Below, piece by piece: positions 7,326 through 11,175 of a stretch of DNA of 11,175 nucleotides (positions are counted from its first letter, which is position 1; each line of letters begins with the position of its first letter). The translations under genes were made by a program, and so were the position numbers. The notes under the pieces are model-generated. The model was not told the DNA's origin, did no database searches, and saw only the letters and a program-made list of their open reading frames with translations. The DNA comes from Rubrobacter sp. (GTDB lineage Bacteria > Actinomycetota > Rubrobacteria > Rubrobacterales > Rubrobacteraceae). The DNA is taken from positions 1 to 11,175 of the forward strand of contig JACDAR010000325.1 in the NCBI GenBank assembly GCA_013695335.1, given 5' to 3'.

Positions 7326-7845
7326 CTACGCCACGAAAGTCGAGAGAGCCCGGTAGTGCTCGACCAGCTCATCGAAGGTCATTCGATTCAAACCCGAGGG
7401 TGATGGAACTACCACGTCCGTCACGCCTGGGACGACAGGCTCCGGTTGCACGCCCCATCCGCCTTTCGAGGTGGCGCGGAACCAGCGGTACATCCCGATG
7501 CCCGTGTAGGCGACGGCGGCGGGGCGGAAACTTTCTAATCTGGCGCGCAGTTCGTGGGCTCCGGCCTGGATCTCCTCTCGCGAAAGCTCGTCTGCGCGGC
7601 GGGTCGGGCGCGAACAGAGGTTGGTGAAGCCGATGCCGCGTTCCAACAGTGATTCAGCCGCGTTCCAACAGTGATTCATCCTCGTCCGGCGCGTAGAGGC
7701 GATCCGTGATTCCGGCTTCGTGCAGAACGCGCCAGAAGCGGTTGCCTGGATGGGCGTAGTGGTGGCCGCTGGCTCCGGATCTCAGGGATGGATTGTAGCC
7801 GCAGAAAACCAGCCGCAGTCCGGGCCTGAGCAGGTCTACCGCCAC
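7326..7845 (-). pseudogene. mug: Mismatch-specific uracil/thymine DNA glycosylase (Mug family), frameshifted by tandem duplication
   Basis: Two overlapping frames together encode a full Mug/TDG-type glycosylase, which removes U or T from G mismatches. Frame 1 (GTG 7845 to TGA 7654-7656) carries FCGYNPS, with Asn18 at the position of the catalytic Asn18 of E. coli Mug, and GHHYAHPGNRFW. Frame 2 (to TAG at 7326-7328) carries GIGFTNLCSRPT and the VPSPSGLNR loop that penetrates the helix in this family. They are split by a perfect 22-bp tandem repeat (7635-7678). Removing one copy joins ...DESLLERG to IGFTNL... in frame and gives 165 residues, close to the 168 of E. coli Mug. As written the enzyme is broken, unless the fragments associate: an ATG at 7679 could restart frame 2 just before the first stop. 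It probably shares a transcript with the Asp23 gene 32 bases upstream. Start codon uncertain; no good SD is seen. Confidence 0.88.
7635..7678. repeat. Perfect 22-bp tandem duplication inside mug
   Basis: Bases 7635-7656 and 7657-7678 are identical 22-mers (GCCGCG...GATTCA) placed head to tail, with no further identity on either side. Twenty-two is not a multiple of three, so the second copy shifts the glycosylase frame. Possible origins are replication slippage, a reversible on/off switch, or an assembly or PCR artefact. Confidence 0.97.
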
Positions 7846-7877
7846 GGGGAAGGCTATTCTCGGGAGCGGTCCCTTGT

Positions 7878-8339
7878 TTATTCCCTGTCGGTTCGAATTT
7901 CGGCGGTTTCCTCGCCGGGCGGCGCCTGCCTGGCGCCAGTGGACAAGTATCCTTCGTCTTCGGGGAAGACGATGTCTCCTATGACCACGTTAAGTTCGGT
8001 GACGGAGAGCCCTGTCATGGTCTCGACCTGGTCCACGATCCTGCGCCGCACCTCCCCGGCCGCCTCCTTGATGTTCCGTCCATAATCTATGCCCATCGTC
8101 AGATCCATGGCGACCTCGGTCCTTCCGACGTCGACGGAGACGCCGCGCTTCTGCCCAGACGAGCCGGTCAGACGGTCAACCAACCCTCCGGCGGCCCGCG
8201 AAGCGCTGCCGCCCATGTGGACGCCCGGCACCTCTGATGCCGCAATCCCCGCTATCTGGGTCACCACGGTCTCCGAGATCGTGGTGACCCCGCGATCGCC
8301 AAGTAGCGGGCTGCGGGTCTGCTGCCGCTGTTCTCCCAT
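7878..8339 (-). CDS. Asp23/Gls24 family envelope stress protein
   Basis: A 153-residue protein of the Asp23/Gls24 family. After a short polar start (MGEQRQQTRSPLLGDRG), TTISETVVTQIAGIAASEVPGV matches the family's first helix-strand unit, and MDLTMGIDYGRNIKEAAGEV with TGLSVTELNVVIGDIVF matches its end. There is no signal peptide or membrane segment, so it is cytoplasmic or held at the membrane by partners. Family members respond to alkaline or cell-envelope stress in Gram-positive bacteria; biochemical activity is not well defined. ATG 8339 has a strong AGGAGG five bases upstream. A promoter candidate lies at 8389-8419. The glycosylase gene follows after 32 bases and is probably cotranscribed. 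Confidence 0.9.
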   Translation of the reverse strand: MGEQRQQTRSPLLGDRGVTTISETVVTQIAGIAASEVPGVHMGGSASRAAGGLVDRLTGSSGQKRGVSVDVGRTEVAMDLTMGIDYGRNIKEAAGEVRRRIVDQVETMTGLSVTELNVVIGDIVFPEDEGYLSTGARQAPPGEETAEIRTDRE

Positions 8340-8388
8340 CCTTGCCTCCTCTGCTCGTCCGCATTCCTCCCTAAAGGCTCATCTTAGG

Positions 8389-8419
8389 ACAATAATTACC
8401 CAAAAACCCCCTCCGCAAC
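8389..8419 (-). promoter_or_regulatory. Candidate promoter of the Asp23/Gls24 gene (sigma-A or sigma-B like)
   Basis: Read on the minus strand, two overlapping readings are possible. The first is TTGCGG (8418-8413), 18 bases and TATTGT (8394-8389), a fair housekeeping match. The second is GTTG (8419-8416), 14 bases and GGGTAA (8401-8396), resembling the GTTT/GGGTAT pattern of general-stress sigma-B promoters. The leader to the ATG is about 45 bases. A stress sigma factor would suit this gene, but the choice is inference. Confidence 0.4.
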
Positions 8420-8501
8420 CGGAAACCGCAAGATCACAGAATGGCCCGAAAGATGTAGTGCCGAATGTGGCGCGTGGCCGAAGGCTGAGATAGACTATGC
8501 T

Positions 8502-8632
8502 TGGTTGTTGAACCTCGGGTAGGAGGAAAGGGTCCAATGGACTAGTTAGTCGACAGCCGTTTGCGGGCAAGGCCCGCGAACCGGGCCGGTGATCGCCAGC
8601 TTCCAGAAGCGGCTTCACCGGCCCGAATTTTT
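8502..8632 (+). ncRNA. Candidate structured small RNA (left end approximate)
   Basis: The 321-base gap between genes at 8339 and 8661 has no credible CDS. Its right part can fold on the plus strand into successive hairpins: GTCC-AAT-GGAC (8532-8542), GCGGGC-AAG-GCCCGC (8563-8577) and a long terminator stem (8582-8625) followed by TTTTT. Possible -10 boxes are TAGACT (8491-8496) and TATGCT (8496-8501), but no -35 is clear. An SD-like AGGAGG (8521-8526) precedes ATG-GAC-TAG (8537-8545), a two-codon frame. No plus-strand gene follows, so a riboswitch is unlikely and a free-standing RNA fits better. It matches no RNA family I recognise. Confidence 0.4.
8582..8632 (+). terminator. Strong intrinsic terminator, plus strand
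   Basis: CGGGCCGGTGA (8582-8592) pairs perfectly with TCACCGGCCCG (8615-8625), 11 bp. The loop can fold further through GCTT/AAGC (8599-8602 with 8607-8610). AATTTTT follows at 8626-8632. The T-run is only on the plus-strand side, so it does not serve the minus-strand gene ending at 8661. Confidence 0.8.
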
Positions 8633-8660
8633 GCCCAGAGACCCTGCCTCGAATAACCTG

Positions 8661-9032
8661 TCAGCAGGTCGAATGGATGAGCGCCCCGACCCTCTCGTTC
8701 TTCCCAAGCTCGTTGTAGAGCCGGACAGCCTCTTCCGTCTGCTCCACGTACACGGCGATTCCCTTATCCTCCAGCATCCGCAGGGTCTCACCCATCACCC
8801 GAAGCCGTTCGTGGAAGCCTTTGGACAGAACCACCACCGTTGCGCCGTGCTCGAGCAACTCCTCCACGTCAGCCGACTGCACACCCGGCTCGTGGCGGGT
8901 GCCTGTCTCCTTCCAGTCCCATTCCTTCGCGCCACCGGGGAAGAGCTTGGCGTCCTTGAACGCTCCATCTTCGGTCTCCAGCCGTCCCCATGAGACGTGC
9001 GTGACGCGCGGGGAGCGTGCTTCCTGTGTCAT
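8661..9032 (-). CDS. Mth938-like (DUF498/NDUFAF3-type) domain protein
   Basis: A 123-residue soluble protein of the Mth938-like family. Recognisable stretches are HVSWGRLETEDGAFKDAKLFPGG, EWDWKETGTRH, PGVQSADVEELLEHGATVVVLSKG and the C-terminal EAVRLYNELGKNERVGALIHSTC. The domain fills almost the whole protein. Related eukaryotic NDUFAF3 helps assemble respiratory complex I; the bacterial proteins have no settled function and no complex I genes are visible here. The frame stays open to 9185, but ATG 9032 is chosen because GGAAGGAAG lies directly upstream and family similarity starts soon after it. An ATG at 9044 (four codons longer) has a poorer site. A promoter with an inverted repeat over its -10 box lies at 9066-9084. 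Confidence 0.88.
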   Translation of the reverse strand: MTQEARSPRVTHVSWGRLETEDGAFKDAKLFPGGAKEWDWKETGTRHEPGVQSADVEELLEHGATVVVLSKGFHERLRVMGETLRMLEDKGIAVYVEQTEEAVRLYNELGKNERVGALIHSTC

Positions 9033-9065
9033 CTTCCTTCCCATTTCATCGCCTGGTATCTGTGC

Positions 9066-9084
9066 CCGAAGTATAGAACTTCGG
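9066..9084 (-). promoter_or_regulatory. -10 box inside a 19-bp inverted repeat, Mth938-like gene
   Basis: The arms CCGAAGT (9066-9072) and ACTTCGG (9078-9084) are perfect inverted repeats around a 5-base centre. On the minus strand this region contains TATACT (9075-9070), a good -10 box about 38 bases ahead of the ATG at 9032. A dimeric repressor bound here would block transcription directly. No clear -35 box is present (GATTCG at 9098-9093 is weak). Confidence 0.5.
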
Positions 9085-9099
9085 CCGCGCGGCGAATCG

Positions 9100-9143
9100 T
9101 TTAACGAACCTTTAACCCGGAATTTTCGCGCAATTAACCCATG
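9100..9143 (+). repeat. Four 11-bp-phased direct repeats (Pho-box-like)
   Basis: Hexamers TTTAAC (9100), TTTAAC (9111), ATTTTC (9122) and ATTAAC (9133) recur at exactly 11-bp intervals, one per helical turn; the next unit on either side does not match. Phased TTAAC-type direct repeats are the known binding pattern of PhoP/PhoB-class response regulators (Bacillus TTAACA-type boxes, cyanobacterial TTTAACC-type boxes). The array ends 16 bases before a plus-strand TAGCAT and begins 24 bases upstream of the minus-strand TATACT, so it could control either direction. Confidence 0.55.
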
Positions 9144-9171
9144 CGCGACCGCGAGCCGGTAGCATAGGCGT

Positions 9172-9267
9172 CGGTGAGGCTCCACCCCCGAACACAGCGG
9201 GCCTCGCTCCTGTCTCTTCGGGCCTCGGAACCTCGACCCACTGGTTCTTACTTCCGGGGCCTGCTTT
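9172..9267 (+). ncRNA. Candidate small RNA downstream of the phased repeats
   Basis: A plus-strand -10 box, TAGCAT (9160-9165), follows the phased repeats at a spacing where an activator could replace the -35 contact. From a start near 9172 the RNA would form a hairpin of GTGAGGC (9174-9180) with GCCTCGC (9201-9207, one G-T pair) and end in the terminator at 9219-9267, about 96 nt in all. No plus-strand gene lies immediately downstream. GGTGAGGCTCC at 9173-9183 equals the conserved opening of the M-box magnesium riboswitch, but I cannot match the rest of that motif. The convergent PCP_red gene ends at 9274. Confidence 0.35.
9219..9267 (+). terminator. Intrinsic terminator of the candidate small RNA
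   Basis: GGCCTCGGAA (9221-9230) pairs with TTCCGGGGCC (9252-9261) over 10 bp including one G-T pair, extendable two pairs outward, with TTTT at 9264-9267. A competing smaller pairing, GAACC (9228-9232) with GGTTC (9243-9247), exists inside. The T-run is short, and only on the plus-strand side. Confidence 0.5.
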
Positions 9268-9273
9268 TGATCG

Positions 9274-9462
9274 CTACTTGAAGCGGTACTGGCGGTACAT
9301 GCTGGCGCTTTCGTCCACGTCGGCTTCTGTGACGTGGGTGCGCCCGCGTCCTGCGACGCGCTCCTCGATGCGCTTGCGGATGAAGCGGCGCATCAGAAAC
9401 GGGCTGCGCCGGATGCGGCGGTCAGCCTCGGGGTCCCAGGTGATCTCCGTCCTCTCCGCCAT
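9274..9462 (-). CDS. Small PCP_red-domain protein
   Basis: A 62-residue protein that is nearly all one domain: ITWDPEADRRIRRSPFLMRR, FIRKRIEERVAGRGRTHVTEADVDES. This follows the PCP_red pattern (Trp-x-x-Glu-Ala, Pro-Phe, an Arg-rich helix, then Val-Thr at the end), a small domain otherwise found at the C-terminus of the light-independent protochlorophyllide reductase B subunit. As a stand-alone protein in a non-photosynthetic context it has no known reaction; no chlorophyll gene is nearby. It is strongly basic and has no membrane segment. GGAAGGAG lies about five bases before the ATG, and a perfect TATAAT at 9501-9496 may give it its own promoter. It starts 54 bases after the aminotransferase stop, so readthrough is also possible. 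Confidence 0.8.
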   Translation of the reverse strand: MAERTEITWDPEADRRIRRSPFLMRRFIRKRIEERVAGRGRTHVTEADVDESASMYRQYRFK

Positions 9463-9495
9463 GCGATCTCCTTCCGCTGAATGCCTCGGAAGCTG

Positions 9496-9501
9496 ATTAT
9501 A
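9496..9501 (-). promoter_or_regulatory. Perfect TATAAT -10 box ahead of the PCP_red gene
   Basis: On the minus strand TATAAT (9501-9496) lies 33 bases upstream of the ATG, between two genes of the same strand. A -35 is not clear; TCGGAT (9524-9519) is at the right distance but matches weakly and overlaps the end of the aminotransferase gene. A consensus -10 is rare by chance in DNA this GC-rich. Confidence 0.4.
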
Positions 9502-9516
9502 TCCATCGGCGACAGG

Positions 9517-10752
9517 CTATCCGACGAGCTCCCGCATTGCCCGCAAGAATGCCTCGATCTCCCCTTCTGTGTTGTACGGCGCGAGCCCGGCCCGGACGAA
9601 CCCACCTTTATCCTTGATGCCGAGCTTCCCAGACAGCGTGCTCGCATAAAAATCGCCCCCTGCCACGAAGATCCCACGCCCCGACATGTACTCGCAGACC
9701 TCCAGCGGCGTTCTACCGGCTACTCGAAAAGCGATGGTTGGCGTTTTGCGCACCCCATCCGGCGCGGCGTAGACGGTGATCCCGGGCATGGCGGCAAGCT
9801 CTGCGCGAACCCGGCCAGCCAGTTCCGCCTCGTGCGCCTCGACTGTCTCCATGCCGTTCGCGATACTTTCACGCAGGGTCTCCCCACCGCCGAGGGAAGC
9901 TATGAACTCCACGGTCGCCGATACGCCAGCGAGGGCCTCGTGGTTCTGGGTGCCGGTCTCCAGTATGTCAGGGATATTGTTCGGGGCTGGCTCCAGGCTG
10001 TATACGTCAAGCGCCTCGAAAACCTGGCGTTGTATAGCCGTGATCCCAACGTGCGGCCCGAAGAACTTGTACGCGGAGCAGGTAACTATGTCTGCCCCGA
10101 TGGCGTCCCGGTCAATGGGCATGTGCGGCGCCGCATGGACGGCATCCACCGCCACCACCGCGCCAATCTCGCGGGCGCGCTCGGCTATCTTCGCCACGTC
10201 CGTGACGGTGCCGACCGCGTTGGATGCCAGGTTCACGGCCACCAGCCTGGTGCGCCCGTTGATTACGCTATTCATATCGTTTAGGTCGAGGGTGAGGGTA
10301 TCTGCATCAACTGGGAGCCAGCGGACTTTTGCGCCAGCGTCCTGGGCGGCGAGGAGCCAGGGGTCAACGTTGGCGCGGTGGTCCATTTCGGTGACCACGA
10401 TCTCATCCCCCTCGCCCCACGTCCTTCCGAGGGCGCGGGAGATCGCAAGCGTCAGGGTTGTCATGTTGGCCCCGAAAGCGACCTCGTCGGCCTCAGCCCC
10501 GAGAAAAGCGGCCATGGATACGCGGGCGCGGTGCAGGATCTCCTCGGTCTCGCGGCTGGTGGCGAACGCGCCGTGGAGGTTGGCGCCGCCCTCGCTCATG
10601 TAGCGCGTGATCGCCTCGATTGCCCCACGCTCCACCTGGGAGCCGCCAGGCCCATCGAAGTAGATCACCTTCCGGCCGTCCTGCTCCCGATTCAGTGCTG
10701 GAAAGCGTTCGCGAACTACGTGTACGTCGAGCTTCTTTCCGCCTGTGATCAC
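9517..10752 (-). CDS. Class V aminotransferase, cysteine desulfurase-like protein
   Basis: A 411-residue PLP enzyme of fold type I, class V. PLP contacts can be placed: EMDHRANVDPW (122-132), the AVDAVHAAPH Asp203 that pairs with the ring nitrogen, and the Schiff-base lysine K229 in CSAYKFFGPHVG. YFDGPGGSQV near the start and LETGTQNHEALAG (264-276) are typical of the cysteine-desulfurase-like subgroup. The catalytic Cys of true IscS/SufS enzymes is expected near RGIFVAGGDFYAS (359-371), and none is there, so sulfur transfer to a carrier is unlikely and the substrate is unknown. GTG 10752 is chosen for its AGGAGGG site nine bases upstream; the family motif RFPAL follows at residue 16. No suf or isc genes are adjacent. 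A 14-bp palindrome covers the start codon. Confidence 0.9.
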   Translation of the reverse strand: MITGGKKLDVHVVRERFPALNREQDGRKVIYFDGPGGSQVERGAIEAITRYMSEGGANLHGAFATSRETEEILHRARVSMAAFLGAEADEVAFGANMTTLTLAISRALGRTWGEGDEIVVTEMDHRANVDPWLLAAQDAGAKVRWLPVDADTLTLDLNDMNSVINGRTRLVAVNLASNAVGTVTDVAKIAERAREIGAVVAVDAVHAAPHMPIDRDAIGADIVTCSAYKFFGPHVGITAIQRQVFEALDVYSLEPAPNNIPDILETGTQNHEALAGVSATVEFIASLGGGETLRESIANGMETVEAHEAELAGRVRAELAAMPGITVYAAPDGVRKTPTIAFRVAGRTPLEVCEYMSGRGIFVAGGDFYASTLSGKLGIKDKGGFVRAGLAPYNTEGEIEAFLRAMRELVG

Positions 10753-10755
10753 AGG
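10742..10755. promoter_or_regulatory. 14-bp perfect palindrome over the aminotransferase start codon
   Basis: CCTGTGATCACAGG is a perfect palindrome containing the GTG start (10752-10750). In mRNA it can form a 5-bp hairpin (CCTGT/ACAGG, loop GATC) that would hide the start codon. As DNA it could be an operator. Chance occurrence cannot be excluded. Confidence 0.35.
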
Positions 10756-10837
10756 TATTTCCCTCCTCGTTTTCGGGCCACTCTAGCAGACTGAGTCACC
10801 TCACCGATCCATCCGGTTGTGCCTTTCTCCACAATGG

Positions 10838-10860
10838 ACACTACAGGTAGTGTAGTTTTT
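10838..10860. promoter_or_regulatory. 16-bp inverted repeat followed by a T-tract
   Basis: ACACTAC (10838-10844) and GTAGTGT (10847-10853) are perfect arms around AG, followed by AG and TTTTT (10856-10860). The outer bases ACACTA...TAGTGT match the NrdR-box pattern (ACACWATATATWGTGT) but the centre does not, and no second box is seen at the usual distance. It could be an operator overlapping the -35 position of a plus-strand TATTTC (10874-10879), or a weak terminator. The rest of 10756-11041 has no convincing gene: only a GC hairpin, CGGGAGG/CCTCCCG (10964-10970 and 10977-10983). Confidence 0.35.
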
Positions 10861-11041
10861 GATGCTCCCTGATTATTTCTGGTGGCGTATCCACATGGCC
10901 CATGTTAGGCTTTGTCGGCTTGGCGTCCCCGGTGCTACGACATACGCTACGGGGGTCGTCCACCGGGAGGGGGGAGCCTCCCGAAGGCGTAGGCAAACAA
11001 CAAACCAGGCGCACGGCGAACGTGCGGAAGGTAGGCCACTC

Positions 11042-11175
11042 TTGAGTCTCAAAAATCGGAGGGAAAAGCGGAACACCGACAACTTCGGTGGGGGCTATTC
11101 CGATGGCGGCTACACGGGTTACGGCCCTGGCGAAGGTATGTTCGGGAAACGCCGGCGGGGCCGGATCGCGGGTCC
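11042..11175 (+). CDS. Possible start of an unrecognised Gly/Tyr-rich basic protein, cut by window end
   Basis: From TTG 11042 the frame is open to the last base (44 full codons). It begins with a basic stretch (SLKNRREKR), continues with a Gly/Tyr-rich segment (FGGGYSDGGYTGYGPGEG) and turns basic again (KRRRGR). GGAAGG lies about 10 bases before the TTG. The same frame is open back to an ATG at 10895, which would give a longer, Arg-rich N-terminus. Another frame with ATG at 11103 is also open to the edge. I recognise no family. The low complexity could mark a disordered N-terminal tail, or the frame may not be coding. Confidence 0.3.
   Translation, partial: MSLKNRREKRNTDNFGGGYSDGGYTGYGPGEGMFGKRRRGRIAG

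Noticed and set aside
7878..7900. GGTTCGAAT as a tRNA T-loop
   Set aside because: It lies inside the Asp23 coding region and no acceptor, anticodon or D-stem can be built around it.
8379..8618. A 79-codon open frame on the minus strand in the gap before the Asp23 gene
   Set aside because: It lacks an SD, runs through the terminator hairpin and the promoter candidate, and its composition looks random.
9173..9250. A complete M-box (magnesium) riboswitch
   Set aside because: Only the opening GGTGAGGCTCC matches; the conserved central GCCGCTGCCC and GTC...GACGCC elements are not found, and no magnesium transporter gene follows on that strand.
9481..10284. A 267-codon open frame on the plus strand
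   Set aside because: It mirrors the aminotransferase gene and has no recognisable motif or ribosome site.
10873..11082. A 69-codon open frame on the minus strand near the right edge
   Set aside because: It has no ribosome site or motif, and its composition looks like read-through of non-coding DNA.

Overview
This window looks like chromosomal DNA of a GC-rich Gram-positive bacterium of the Actinomycetota. The gene families and style (Asp23/Gls24 protein, Mth938-like protein, orphan PCP_red protein, CapA-type lipoprotein, DrrAB-type exporter, AGGAGG-type ribosome binding sites) would suit a Rubrobacter-like lineage. The genus is an inference from family content, not something the sequence proves. 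I saw no tRNA, rRNA, transposase, phage gene or CRISPR array.

Layout. At 1-1086 (+) is the 3' part of a short MetE-like methyltransferase (YxjG/YxjH type). Convergent to it is a two-gene DrrAB-type ABC-2 exporter (ATPase 1931-2926, permease 1116-1934, ATGA overlap). Divergent from the exporter is a CapA-family lipoprotein (3100-4692, +). Its stop codon overlaps the -35 box of a strong promoter driving a complete polar amino acid uptake operon: lipoprotein binding protein 4784-5623, permease 5669-6562 and ATPase 6559-7317. A possible 17-codon leader ORF precedes the binding protein.

The minus strand then carries a Mug/TDG-type mismatch DNA glycosylase (7326-7845), frameshifted by a perfect 22-bp tandem duplication. 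It lies downstream of, and probably in one transcript with, an Asp23/Gls24 envelope stress protein (7878-8339). Further right on the same strand are a Mth938-like protein (8661-9032), a 62-aa PCP_red-domain protein (9274-9462) and a class V aminotransferase related to cysteine desulfurases (9517-10752). At the right edge an unrecognised Gly/Tyr-rich basic ORF may begin on the plus strand.

The most unusual material is between the genes. The two gaps flanking the Mth938-like gene each hold a plus-strand structured segment ending in a hairpin and T-run (about 8502-8632 and 9172-9267), with no plus-strand gene immediately downstream; these are candidate small RNAs. The second is preceded by four hexamers at exact 11-bp spacing (9100-9143), resembling a Pho box. 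A 19-bp inverted repeat is centred on the -10 box of the Mth938-like gene. The gene content shows no new multi-gene system: the exporter, uptake operon and stress/repair genes are ordinary. The best leads are the 22-bp duplication in the glycosylase gene and the 9066-9267 regulatory/RNA region.
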